Assembly (NCBI GenBank): GCA_020846515.1
Contig: JADLDX010000145.1
Coordinates: forward strand, 1 to 12,713
DNA: 12,713 nucleotides
Direction of reading: 5' to 3'
Source of the DNA: Pirellulaceae bacterium
Lineage (GTDB): Bacteria; Planctomycetota; Planctomycetia; Pirellulales; Pirellulaceae
Positions 5,710-12,713 of the stretch are shown piece after piece. Both the position numbers and the translations under genes were made by a program. A model generated the notes under the pieces. That model was not told where the DNA came from, did no database searches, and saw only the letters and a list, made by a program, of their open reading frames with translations. How positions within the stretch are numbered: the first letter of the stretch is position 1; every line of letters starts with the position of its first letter.

Positions 5710-7557
5710 TTAGTCGGCGAAGCTCTCTGGAGTTAAATTCTGCTTGGCCCAGAAATTTGGTTCGCGTTTGAATCCAAACATCGTGGGTTCAAAGCGGCCC
5801 ACGATGTCGACTGTGGCACGATCAGGAATCTTGGACTCCAAACCGGTCAAGTAGTAGCTGGCATTGATTAACAACCGACGGAAATCCTCGCTCGGCAAAT
5901 CCGTAGCGGCACCCATCGTGGTGCAAAAGGATTGACCAGGCTGGCCTTCGGGCAGTTGATACTTCTTGAGCCAGGCCAAGGGCATCATCGGCTCGTTCAC
6001 TCCGCCTTCGATAGGCGCGTCATCGGGCTTCATGCCTTTGAGCACTTGACCGTCCAATAAAACGGTAGCCTCGGGTACCAGGTTCTTGATGCCATACACA
6101 TCGGTGGGGCCCCAAACGTCCTTAACACCCTTCAACACCGGATGCTTTTCCGCTTGAGCGCGAATGACGCCACGCGTGCTTTGCGAACCGTGCTTGCCAT
6201 GATGGCTGATCCAGGTTTCGCCGAGCACTTGTTGACCGAATCCACCTTGCCATTTGGAACTGTTGTAACCCCAATCGACGAACTTGCTCGCGGCGTTGCG
6301 TCCAAAGTTAAACGCATGGGTGGCGGTGCGCAAACCGATCACGGGCTTACCCGATTTGAGATAGTCGGCGACATACTGCATCTGCCAATCGGGCAATTCG
6401 CGAAAGCGAGTCGCGATGATCATCAGGTCGGCATCCTTGAGCATATGCAAACCGGGAATATTGCTGGAGTAGTTGGGGTCAATCAAACCGGTCTGTGGAT
6501 TAATGGCGAACAAGACCGTCGTATCAAAGCCGTGGTGTTTCGCCAGAATCTTAGCCAGTTGGGGCAAGGCTTCTTCCGAACGATATTCTTCGTCACCACT
6601 GATCAGCACGACTCGCTTGCCCTTGCCAGCCAATTCACCTTCCGTGTTGCCTGGGATCGATAGCCACGGCGTAATCTCGTTGCGCAGCGAACGCACCCAA
6701 ATATTGCGATAGCGCACAGGATTGCTGTGATCCTGCAGCATCAAGCGGCCTTTGGGTGGATGCGGTTGATATGGATTAACCTGTTGATGAGCCATCGGGC
6801 CAATCAACTCGCGCGCGTTCTGCACGACGACGCCATTTTGCAGCACAGTCGCCTTGGCGGGTTTGACCAGTTTGTCACCTTCGAAGCGAGGGGCTTCGAA
6901 AATAATGTCGTACACATTCCATTCGCCCGGCTTGCGTGTCACGTTGACCTGGGGAGGGAACTGGCCATAGATCGAGCCCGCCTGGCCATCGGGATAGGTA
7001 TCATTTTGAGACGAATCGAGCACCGGAATTTCGTAACGACCCATAATGATCACGCCGGAATTGCCGCGACCTTGGCTCTTGCCCTTGATTTCCGTCGGGG
7101 CAGACCATTCAATGTGCAGTTGGCAATCACCGAATTCTTCGCGAGTTTCGACAGAACCTTTGGCAGCCACCATGGCGCCATCTTCAATTTTCCAACCAGC
7201 AGGTTGAGGTGTACCATCGGCAGCTTTCTTGCCAGCAGTCTGCCAGGCATCGAGACTCTTGCCATCGAACAGTACCACAGCATCGGCAGGTGCATCGCCT
7301 AGCTTGGCGGCTGGCTCGATGACCGGCGGACGTGGTCGAAACTTGTCATGCACGCGCCAGATCTGGCCGGGGATCACCGGTGTTTCGGTATAACCTTCCG
7401 GAGCGGGCGCTTGGCTCGGCTTGTCTTGAGCATCGGCCACGGATAGTGCCACCGATGATGCCACCGATAATGCCAAGGTGCCGGCCAATAAGCCGCTACC
7501 GGCTTGAGCCATTAAGCGGCCCAAGCCAACGGCTTGGCAGAGACGAGAACACAACAT
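5710..7557 (-). CDS. Secreted DUF1080 (3-keto-disaccharide hydrolase-like) and ThuA-like fusion protein
   Basis: I chose the ATG at 7555-7557 (615 residues) because GGAG sits seven bases upstream; an in-frame TTG at 7575 has no ribosome site. A long signal peptide (hydrophobic LLAGTLALSVASSVALSVADA, cut near 43) is followed by a proline-rich linker and a DUF1080 domain at about 92-291: VVLFDGKSLDAWQ, GWKIEDGAM, FGDCQLHIEW, RGNSGVIIMGRYEIPVLDS, GEWNVYDIIFEAP, GRLMLQDHSNPVRYRNIWVR. DUF1080 is a concanavalin-like fold linked to keto-disaccharide hydrolysis and common in planctomycete sugar catabolism. A ThuA-like, glutamine-amidotransferase-fold domain fills about 314 to the end (KRVVLISGDEEYRSEEALPQ, DADLMIIATRFRELPDWQM, KPVIGLRTATHAF, FGQQVLGETWISHHG). 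ThuA-type proteins have been tied to trehalose-type sugar metabolism. A periplasmic enzyme acting on oxidised or keto-sugars is a reasonable inference; the substrate is unknown. A 12-bp tandem repeat encodes part of the signal peptide. Confidence 0.88.
   Translation of the reverse strand: MLCSRLCQAVGLGRLMAQAGSGLLAGTLALSVASSVALSVADAQDKPSQAPAPEGYTETPVIPGQIWRVHDKFRPRPPVIEPAAKLGDAPADAVVLFDGKSLDAWQTAGKKAADGTPQPAGWKIEDGAMVAAKGSVETREEFGDCQLHIEWSAPTEIKGKSQGRGNSGVIIMGRYEIPVLDSSQNDTYPDGQAGSIYGQFPPQVNVTRKPGEWNVYDIIFEAPRFEGDKLVKPAKATVLQNGVVVQNARELIGPMAHQQVNPYQPHPPKGRLMLQDHSNPVRYRNIWVRSLRNEITPWLSIPGNTEGELAGKGKRVVLISGDEEYRSEEALPQLAKILAKHHGFDTTVLFAINPQTGLIDPNYSSNIPGLHMLKDADLMIIATRFRELPDWQMQYVADYLKSGKPVIGLRTATHAFNFGRNAASKFVDWGYNSSKWQGGFGQQVLGETWISHHGKHGSQSTRGVIRAQAEKHPVLKGVKDVWGPTDVYGIKNLVPEATVLLDGQVLKGMKPDDAPIEGGVNEPMMPLAWLKKYQLPEGQPGQSFCTTMGAATDLPSEDFRRLLINASYYLTGLESKIPDRATVDIVGRFEPTMFGFKREPNFWAKQNLTPESFAD
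7442..7477 (-). repeat. Degenerate 3 x 12 bp tandem repeat in the signal-peptide coding region
   Basis: On the plus strand the units read GATAGTGCCACC, GATGATGCCACC and GATAATGCCAAG. On the coding strand they give LALS-VASS-VALS, the hydrophobic core of the DUF1080-ThuA signal peptide. The frame-preserving period suggests expansion by slippage. Confidence 0.7.
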
Positions 7558-7772
7558 AATCAAGCTCCGAATCAAGTTGGGGGGATGAGTTGGGGAAGAG
7601 CGAGCGGGTTTGGACTTTGCAAGCCCTAGAGTTTAACTCAGAATGACCGTGTCTACCAACCTGGGGACGCTAACGCTAGCGGAACCCAGGTTTTTGCCGC
7701 GGTGCGTGCGAGGCAGTCACCCTGCGCCCAGTCAACCTGCGGCCAATCGCACAGAATTTTACGGAGAGCCCT
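7558..7772. promoter_or_regulatory. Divergent intergenic region between the DUF1080-ThuA and carboxypeptidase genes
   Basis: The two genes diverge from this 215-base region, so both promoters should be here. No convincing -35/-10 pair was found. It holds GGAG before each start (on the minus strand before 7557; plus strand 7764-7767 before the GTG at 7773) and the hairpin described at 7658. Confidence 0.45.
7658..7695 (+). terminator. Terminator-like hairpin in the leader of the carboxypeptidase gene
   Basis: AACCTGGG (7658-7665) pairs perfectly with CCCAGGTT (7685-7692). Inside it CGCTA pairs with TAGCG around an ACGC loop, and a T5 run overlaps the end. In form it is an intrinsic terminator on the plus strand, but no plus-strand gene precedes it; it lies 77 bases before the GTG start of the M32 gene. 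It may be an attenuator or stabilising leader structure, or a member of the GCTAACGC-type palindromic repeats seen elsewhere in the window. Confidence 0.45.
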
Positions 7773-9290
7773 GTGACCCAACCCCAAAGTACCTTCCAGC
7801 GCGTGGCCGAGCATATGCGCGACACGGCCAAGCTCGAGTCGACCGTTGCACTGCTGGAATGGGACGACCACACCTACTTGCCCAGCGGCGCAGGGGCTTA
7901 TCGGGCTGAGCAGGTTAGCTTCCTCAGTGGTCTGATTCATCAACGGCGCACGACTTCAGAACTGGGTGGTTGGTTAAACGATCTGGCCACTTCGCCTTTG
8001 GCAGGCCAGCGAGAGACGCCCGAAGGCGCCGCCATTGCCGGTTGGCTACGCGACTATCGCCGCCAGGTTCGCTTGCCGCAAGCCCTGGTCGAAGCCACTG
8101 CCAAAGCCACCAGCTTAGGACAACAAGCTTGGGTGGCTGCTCGTTCAGCAGACCGCTGGAACGATTTCAAACCGCATTTGCATGAGATACTCAATCTGCG
8201 TCGTCAAGAGGCGGAACTGCTCGCTGACAATGGCCAGTTGTACGACGCTCTGCTGGACCAATATGAAGAAGGAGCCCGGGCAAGCGAGATCACCATCTTG
8301 TTTGCGGAACTCCGCGATCAATTGGTAAAGCTGTTGGCTGATCTTCAGGCACGAGGTCAACAACCCTCAGGCTTGAGTTGGCGACGATCGATCAACCTGC
8401 CCCTACAGCGCGAAGCCAGTCCGTGGATTGCAGCGCTGATTGGTTACAGTTTCGAACGCGGCCGATTAGATGAAACGGCTCATCCGTTCTGTACGACGTT
8501 GGGGCCAAACGATTGCCGCATCTTAACCCGTTATCACGAAGATAATTTTCCAAGCGGCTTTTACAGTACACTGCATGAAGCCGGTCATGGACTGTATGAG
8601 CAAGGTCTGCCCAGCGATTGGTATGGCTTGCCGCCGGGAGCCGCCGCCAGTCTAGGTGTCCATGAATCGCAATCTCGACTATGGGAAAATTTTATTGGAC
8701 GCAGCGAAGCATTTTGGCGCTGGTGTTTTCCACACTTACAAAATCGTTTTGGCTCTGCCTGGCAAGAGTTGGATGCCGAGCAAGTCTTTCGCGATGCGAA
8801 CCGGGTGGAGCCTTCGCTGATTCGTGTGGAAGCCGATGAAGTCACCTACAACTTGCACATTCTCATTCGCTTCGAACTGGAACAGGAACTGATCACGGGC
8901 ACTCTACAGGTCGATGATGCGCCGCAGGCATGGAACGATCGTTACCAACGGTATCTTGGGATCAAACCTCCCACGGCCCGCGAGGGTATCCTGCAAGACG
9001 TGCACTGGAGTGCTGGATTGTTCGGCTACTTTCCCACCTATACGCTGGGTAATTTGTACGCGGCTCAGTTGATGCTGGCGCTCCAGAAAGACCTAGGAAA
9101 TGTCAACGAATTGTTGGAGCAAGGCGAGTTTGAAGGCGTGCTCCAGTGGTTGCGGGACAAGATCCACGTTCACGGTCGCTGCGTACCACCAGCCGAATTG
9201 ATCCGCCGCACCAGTGGCCAGCCTTTATCGGCCGAGCCATTGGTCGCCTATCTGCGTGAAAAGCTCGAAGTGGCGTACCGCATGGTCTAG
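7773..9290 (+). CDS. M32-family metallocarboxypeptidase (carboxypeptidase Taq type)
   Basis: The 505-residue protein has the usual M32 length and motifs. The zinc-binding H-E-x-x-H is H268-E-A-G-H272 in TLHEAGHGLYEQGLP, and the third ligand is E299 in the HESQSRLWENF motif (298-308). HPFCTTLGPNDCRILTRY (237-254) holds the D-x-R-x-T-type family signature, and the C-terminal IHVHGRCVPPAELIRRTSG motif is also typical. These zinc enzymes remove C-terminal residues from peptides with broad specificity, in the cytoplasm, and probably serve peptide recycling; no signal peptide is present. The start is GTG at 7773 with GGAG six bases upstream, and the family-like N-terminus (TFQRVAEHMRDTAKLESTVALLEWD) agrees with it. 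The leader carries a terminator-like hairpin. The next gene follows on the same strand after 93 bases. Confidence 0.93.
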   Translation: MTQPQSTFQRVAEHMRDTAKLESTVALLEWDDHTYLPSGAGAYRAEQVSFLSGLIHQRRTTSELGGWLNDLATSPLAGQRETPEGAAIAGWLRDYRRQVRLPQALVEATAKATSLGQQAWVAARSADRWNDFKPHLHEILNLRRQEAELLADNGQLYDALLDQYEEGARASEITILFAELRDQLVKLLADLQARGQQPSGLSWRRSINLPLQREASPWIAALIGYSFERGRLDETAHPFCTTLGPNDCRILTRYHEDNFPSGFYSTLHEAGHGLYEQGLPSDWYGLPPGAAASLGVHESQSRLWENFIGRSEAFWRWCFPHLQNRFGSAWQELDAEQVFRDANRVEPSLIRVEADEVTYNLHILIRFELEQELITGTLQVDDAPQAWNDRYQRYLGIKPPTAREGILQDVHWSAGLFGYFPTYTLGNLYAAQLMLALQKDLGNVNELLEQGEFEGVLQWLRDKIHVHGRCVPPAELIRRTSGQPLSAEPLVAYLREKLEVAYRMV

Positions 9291-9383
9291 AATTAGTGGA
9301 ACGGGAGTTGGCTGCCAGCCGCTGCCTGCTGGCCATTACCTAAAGGCCACTGCCTGTAGTCACAGCCACTGCGGAGTCGTTAC

Positions 9384-10874
9384 GTGTTCCAACTGTTGCC
9401 ATGTTCAAACTGCCAGCGCACCTTTTCCATTCGCGAAGAAGTGTCGCCCGAGGCGCTGCTGAAGTGCCCCAGTTGCGGCAACCAGTTCCGGATCGGTGAA
9501 CTACTGGATGCCTTTTATTCAGCTTGGCTGATCCTGGAAGATCCTGCGCGCAGTGCAGATCACGCGGCCATTCCCCAACGAGATCAACTGACCCACTCAG
9601 CATCCGATCCTTACGCAGCAGGCGACGCAGATGCGCAGCACACTGATGCTGCTGACGACTTTACAGCCGATACTCTGCCGGCCGATTTGGATGAGGCCTA
9701 TTCCATGCAGGGGCTCGACTTGGAACTAGAGTCCGAAGGTTTGCATGAGCAAGCTGACTCGGATTCACCGCATTCCAACGGTTTATTACCAGCGGCGACC
9801 GGTGAAGCTCAATATTATGACAACGTAACCAATCAACTTCAGAGCGAGCAACCTGCCTCAGGCTCTAGGGTGTCGAAGTTCAAAACGCGACCGCGTCGCG
9901 CGGAAGGTTCAGGGATTTGGTCGGTCGTTCAAGTAGTCTTGGGTGGCGCGGCAGCGATACCAGTAACTCTGCTGCTGTTGTGGTATGTCGTCGGCAAAGA
10001 TGTTGGAGCCGGCCCGATGGTCGCTAAGTATGCGCCATGGATCGTACCCAAAAGATTCCAAGGCGATTCGGGCGAACCGGCAATGGCTGCCTCGCGACCA
10101 CGCGTGACGCCACCTGCGGCTGGCGAAAGTGGCTTTCGCAATTTCGACGATGTCATGCCCCCGAGTCCATCGGATAGCAATCTCGCTCCGCCCGATTCGC
10201 AAGCCTCTACTAATACAGATGCGACTGGCACTACCGACAGTGGCGCTGCCGATACGAATGGCTCGGATGCGGCGGATGCCAAGCCGGTTGTCACGGACCA
10301 GCGCATGGTGGGCATGTTTGAAACCGTCTCTGGAGTCAAAACCAAGATCGCCGCCTGGTCGCAACCGGCCAGTGAGCAGGAGCAGTTGGCTGCGGTGAAG
10401 AGCGACGAGTTGAAAAAGCAGCGGATCATTGCCATTCTGGACGACCTGTCGGTCCTAGGCGAGCAATTGGCAGACGTACCGCCCGATGGTGGCGCGGTGA
10501 AGCTGCTGCAAAACGATCTGCGCAACATCGTGACATCGATGAAAAAAGACCAGGACCTCGAGACATGGTTCAAAAAAGTGGTCCGCGCTCAGTTTAATGG
10601 CTTGCCTCGACCCAACTCGGGCCGTGTGTTTTTGGCGAACGTCGGACAAGTCGAAGAAACAGAAACTATGTGGGTGGTCCGATTGGCTGACACTGAATTG
10701 AAGTGGCCTCAATTGCAGATCCCCAAAAGCGTCACGCGGCAGTTAACACCAGACGATCAGCTCTTTCTCCTGGGAAGTATGCTGAGTCCGACGGAAGCCA
10801 CGACTACCGCGTCCCCAACTGGTGCGCCTATTGCTGAGGTTTTTCGAGCCAGTTTTCTTTATAAACTGAATTAA
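9384..10874 (+). CDS. Unrecognised zinc-ribbon, single-pass membrane protein
   Basis: The start is GTG at 9384, with GGAG seven bases upstream. The 496-residue protein opens with a zinc-ribbon-like module, C7-x2-C10 and C28-x2-C31 (LPCSNCQRTFSI, LLKCPSCGNQFRI), like the MJ0042-type fingers found at the N-termini of many bacterial envelope proteins. An acidic low-complexity region (about 60-160) leads to a basic patch (KFKTRPRR, 165-172) and one membrane helix (about 178-203, VVQVVLGGAAAIPVTLLLLW). By the positive-inside rule the ribbon is cytoplasmic and the rest exported. A Ser/Thr/Asp/Pro-rich linker (about 228-302) joins a predicted folded C-terminal domain (about 303-496) with no motif I recognise. 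The layout suggests a cytoplasmic sensor or anchor joined to an outer domain, but function is unknown. It may share a transcript with the carboxypeptidase gene; the repeat at 10967 lies 92 bases past its stop. Confidence 0.75.
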   Translation: MFQLLPCSNCQRTFSIREEVSPEALLKCPSCGNQFRIGELLDAFYSAWLILEDPARSADHAAIPQRDQLTHSASDPYAAGDADAQHTDAADDFTADTLPADLDEAYSMQGLDLELESEGLHEQADSDSPHSNGLLPAATGEAQYYDNVTNQLQSEQPASGSRVSKFKTRPRRAEGSGIWSVVQVVLGGAAAIPVTLLLLWYVVGKDVGAGPMVAKYAPWIVPKRFQGDSGEPAMAASRPRVTPPAAGESGFRNFDDVMPPSPSDSNLAPPDSQASTNTDATGTTDSGAADTNGSDAADAKPVVTDQRMVGMFETVSGVKTKIAAWSQPASEQEQLAAVKSDELKKQRIIAILDDLSVLGEQLADVPPDGGAVKLLQNDLRNIVTSMKKDQDLETWFKKVVRAQFNGLPRPNSGRVFLANVGQVEETETMWVVRLADTELKWPQLQIPKSVTRQLTPDDQLFLLGSMLSPTEATTTASPTGAPIAEVFRASFLYKLN

Positions 10875-10966
10875 TGTTACAGTTGATGCGATCCATCGCG
10901 CCCAGTTTGTGACCACGTCACTCCCAGACGCGGATTGACCAACGAAAGCTGTGGATTGTCGACGTA

Positions 10967-11040
10967 AATCAGCCGCTGGGCGTTAGCCCCGGTTTTTTCA
11001 GCGAAAACCGTGGCTAACGCCAATACGGCTAAAATATAAG
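10967..11040 (+). repeat. 74-bp palindromic intergenic repeat, copy A (possible terminator)
   Basis: Nested inverted repeats form one long hairpin: AGCCG (10971-10975) with CGGCT (11026-11030), GGCGTTAGCC (10979-10988) with GGCTAACGCC (11012-11021), and CGGTTTT with AAAACCG nearer the loop. It is nearly identical to the copy at 12368. It also contains a small GGGC-GTTA-GCCC stem followed by CGG and T6, so it may end transcription of the gene at 9384. No coding capacity is visible in the 243-base gap around it. Confidence 0.85.
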
Positions 11041-11117
11041 AAATAGCAGCGAATCACTGTGAATTCGATTCAAAGTGGCGTTGTCGCAGTTAGCGAAATA
11101 AAAAGAAGACGCGCTTT

Positions 11118-12317
11118 ATGAAACCCGGCAAAAAAAATAAAAAGTCGTCGCCCAATACGACTAGCCATAAAGACACTCAGGCTCCCGCGACAACTCAGTC
11201 TCCAGTGGATGGCACTGCTGCGGTACATGCAGAACCCAAAGTTGCCGCCCCGATCACGCCGGACGAGTTGCATGACTCGATCGATATGGAGAGTTCGACT
11301 GTCGGCGAGGCTACCAAGCACTTACTGCGTCTGTTTCATTATTCCGCCAGCTTGCCCGAACGTACGCTGCGCAGCGCTGGTGCGCTCGCCGGTGGGCTGA
11401 TGCGTGAATCGGCCAACTGGCTACTACCTTCGGCCTTTCGAAACTCACGTTCGTACTCGATCTTCATTCAGCAGATGCTGGACTTCGTCTGCAATGACAT
11501 TGGCGGCGTTCGCAAACGTTGGGGTGCCAGTCCAGCCGACCCGGCCAGCGATCTGACTGCCGAAGAGCAAGCGGCCGAGAACCAGGCTTTCTTGGCTCGC
11601 AAAACGGTCGGCAATTTGCTGGACATGAGCGCGCTGGCCACGTTTCACCTATCGCCTTTGACAGTGTTGGCCATCTTCAGTGATGTAGCCTACGGTTCGC
11701 AGCACTATCTTCATCAACTCAGTGAACGGCTGAAATCACAAAACATTATCGACGCCAATACCACGATCGATAGTGCCACTGATTTGTTGGGCGCGCTGGA
11801 ACGTGCTTCCGCAAGCGCGGCTGGTGTTTTTGACAAGCCACCCATTTCGCTGGAAGGTCTGCGTAAGACGATTACTGAAACTCAAAATGCGATTCTCGAT
11901 GTCGACCCGATGAAGCTGTTGCCCGCCGCTGAGATCGATCAACTATGGCGTCAAATTGACATGGCGGCCAAAGAACAGAACGCATCGATTTGGGACGTCT
12001 CGGCCACCATATCCTTGGTAGCGTTGGGAAACATTCAAGCAGTGGGGCAGGGCACTCTCGTCGGCCTGGAAGTCGCGGGTAATCTGTTTAATGAACATAT
12101 TGTTCAGCATTATTGGGAAGGCCTCCGCGCAATTGAACGTCAAGGGCTGATCCCCACGCTGTCACGCGCCAGCACTCCTTACCTGGAAGCCGTCTGGACC
12201 AACTTTGCGGTCGATCGCAAGACCTGGACCGAACAGTTGCTCAGTGGCGATTTGATTAAGTGGGGATGGAGCCAAATCAGTTGGCCCAAGCTCATGCGCG
12301 GTACCGCTGGTTCTTAA
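11118..12317 (+). CDS. Unrecognised 399-residue protein with Lys-rich N-terminus
   Basis: I do not recognise this family. Residues 1-50 are polar and basic then Pro/Thr/Ala-rich (MKPGKKNKKS onward), probably disordered; there is no signal peptide. The rest reads as a mainly alpha-helical protein with amphipathic or moderately hydrophobic stretches at about 84-104 (LRSAGALAGGLMRESANWLL), 168-192 (LDMSALATFHLSPLTVLAIF) and 294-323 (SLVALGNIQAVGQGTLVGLE). None is a clear membrane helix, but a peripheral membrane association is possible. The C-terminal third is Trp-rich (HYWEGLRAIE, AVWTNF, KWGWSQISWPK). No catalytic or metal motif stands out. Codon use and composition look like the neighbours. 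Only a weak GAAGA lies about ten bases before the ATG. It stands alone between two copies of the same hairpin repeat, the second of which contains a good terminator, so it is probably monocistronic. Confidence 0.75.
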   Translation: MKPGKKNKKSSPNTTSHKDTQAPATTQSPVDGTAAVHAEPKVAAPITPDELHDSIDMESSTVGEATKHLLRLFHYSASLPERTLRSAGALAGGLMRESANWLLPSAFRNSRSYSIFIQQMLDFVCNDIGGVRKRWGASPADPASDLTAEEQAAENQAFLARKTVGNLLDMSALATFHLSPLTVLAIFSDVAYGSQHYLHQLSERLKSQNIIDANTTIDSATDLLGALERASASAAGVFDKPPISLEGLRKTITETQNAILDVDPMKLLPAAEIDQLWRQIDMAAKEQNASIWDVSATISLVALGNIQAVGQGTLVGLEVAGNLFNEHIVQHYWEGLRAIERQGLIPTLSRASTPYLEAVWTNFAVDRKTWTEQLLSGDLIKWGWSQISWPKLMRGTAGS

Positions 12318-12367
12318 TGGATTTGCGCGCTCGCCATCGGTTACCCTAATTGAACAGCGCCACTTTG

Positions 12368-12443
12368 AATCAGCCGCAGGGCGTTAGCCCTGTTTTTTTT
12401 TCAGCGAAAACCGTGGCTAACGCCAATACGGCTAATATCTAAG
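12368..12443 (+). repeat. 76-bp palindromic intergenic repeat, copy B
   Basis: This is the second close copy of the repeat at 10967: AGCCG (12372-12376) pairs with CGGCT (12429-12433), and GGCGTTAGCC (12380-12389) with GGCTAACGCC (12415-12424), with poly-T and AAAA tracts near the loop. It differs mainly by a longer T run and a few substitutions. It lies between the converging genes at 11118 and 12432 and overlaps the last 12 bases of the latter. Confidence 0.88.
12377..12401 (+). terminator. Intrinsic terminator inside repeat copy B
   Basis: CAGGGC and GCCCTG form a perfect six-base-pair stem around a GTTA tetraloop, followed at once by nine Ts (12393-12401). It lies 60 bases past the stop codon of the gene at 11118 in the right orientation. 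Opening this short hairpin would allow the longer repeat-wide hairpin, so the two structures compete. Confidence 0.75.
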
Positions 12444-12713
12444 ATTTCCAAATGTCCATGTGCGCTTTTGGCAATGCAATCGCGCCAAGCCACTGACGCA
12501 TTGATGACCATCGATAAACAGCCGATGCGGTTTCTCTTGCGCCGAGGAGATACCGATACGTGGTGAGCGAGTTAGTTGCCAAGGGCGCTGGCCAACCACA
12601 ACCGGCGATTCTTCCAACCAGATGTCGTCAGAGGCTGTTAAATCCGTTCGATCGTTGCGTGTATCGATTGACAACGCCTGACACAAGCGGGCTGGTCCAG
12701 AGCACAGTTGGCG
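12432..12713 (-). CDS. 3-methyladenine DNA glycosylase (AAG/MPG family), C-terminal part
   Basis: The frame is open to the right edge of the window, so the gene is cut at its 5' end; only the last 93 residues are visible. They match the C-terminal half of the AAG/MPG family: LCSGPARLCQALSIDTRNDR (family L-C-x-G-P-x-K/R-L-C-x-A-L/M-x-I), DLTASDDIWLEES, SPRIGISSAQEKPHRLFIDG and a final C-V-S-G in place of the usual F-V-S-G/R end. The family excises alkylated bases such as 3-methyladenine and hypoxanthine from DNA by N-glycosidic cleavage. The catalytic Glu and intercalating Tyr lie in the missing part. An apparent internal start at 12686 is TTG in the middle of the LCSGPARL motif and is not real. 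The last residues (FGNLRY) and the TAG stop fall inside the repeat at 12368, giving a tail that probably differs from relatives. Confidence 0.85.
   Translation of the reverse strand, partial: RQLCSGPARLCQALSIDTRNDRTDLTASDDIWLEESPVVVGQRPWQLTRSPRIGISSAQEKPHRLFIDGHQCVSGLARLHCQKRTWTFGNLRY

Noticed and set aside
6727..7302. 191-codon frame opposite the DUF1080 domain
   Set aside because: Antisense to clear DUF1080 motifs and without any family resemblance.
7558..7575. TTG start at 7575 for the DUF1080-ThuA protein
   Set aside because: No ribosome site precedes it, while the ATG at 7555-7557 has GGAG at good spacing and still gives a full signal peptide.
9909..10573. Minus-strand frames opposite the zinc-ribbon membrane protein
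   Set aside because: They mirror the low-complexity Ser/Asp/Ala-rich coding region and have no independent start signal.
11118..12317. Assignment of the 399-residue protein to the EcsC-like family
   Set aside because: Only vague similarity in small-residue helical stretches; no diagnostic motif, so no family was assigned.
2671..12443. CRISPR array made by the scattered hairpin repeats
   Set aside because: The copies are kilobases apart, palindromic and without regular spacers, and no cas gene is present.

Overview
The window looks like a chromosomal segment of a planctomycete, most likely of the Pirellulales (Pirellulaceae). The best evidence is a secreted protein with a planctomycete-type cytochrome c domain followed by DUF1549, and a secreted DUF1080-ThuA fusion. 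Frequent GTG starts, an unrecognised zinc-ribbon membrane protein and hairpin-forming intergenic repeats also fit. This placement is inference from gene content; there is no rRNA or other phylogenetic marker here.

Layout. Positions 1-2215 (minus strand) hold a secreted ComEC-like metallo-beta-lactamase-fold protein followed by the PSCyt1/DUF1549 gene, which runs off the left edge. Positions 2216-2774 are non-coding and hold a palindrome and a hairpin repeat. Positions 2775-3409 (plus) hold a two-gene toxin-antitoxin module, a DUF104-type antitoxin overlapping a PIN-domain toxin by ATGA. Positions 3453-5618 (minus) hold tex, and 5710-7557 (minus) a secreted DUF1080 + ThuA-like protein. A divergent intergenic region with a terminator-like hairpin follows. 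On the plus strand come an M32 carboxypeptidase (7773-9290), a zinc-ribbon single-pass membrane protein (9384-10874) and an unrecognised 399-residue protein (11118-12317). The right edge carries the C-terminal part of a 3-methyladenine DNA glycosylase on the minus strand (12432-12713).

The most striking observation is at 48-50. The DUF1549 reading frame meets UGA exactly where the family has the second cysteine of its conserved C-x-x-C-H-D-H-K motif, and the family-like sequence continues in frame after the UGA to the window edge. This gives C-x-x-UGA-H, compatible with selenocysteine (a CxxU motif next to the haem-type histidine), a fresh nonsense mutation, or a base-call error. I could not find a convincing SECIS hairpin in the 47 bases visible downstream, so the question stays open.

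Other points of interest are an exact 24-bp in-frame tandem duplication that inserts eight residues directly before a catalytic aspartate of the PIN toxin; two close copies of a 74-76 bp hairpin repeat placed just after plus-strand genes, one containing a canonical intrinsic terminator and also supplying the stop codon of the converging glycosylase gene; and a terminator-like hairpin in the leader of the carboxypeptidase gene. The genes do not form one pathway: the region reads as ordinary planctomycete chromosome with secreted catabolic/cytochrome-type proteins, housekeeping genes and one small accessory module.
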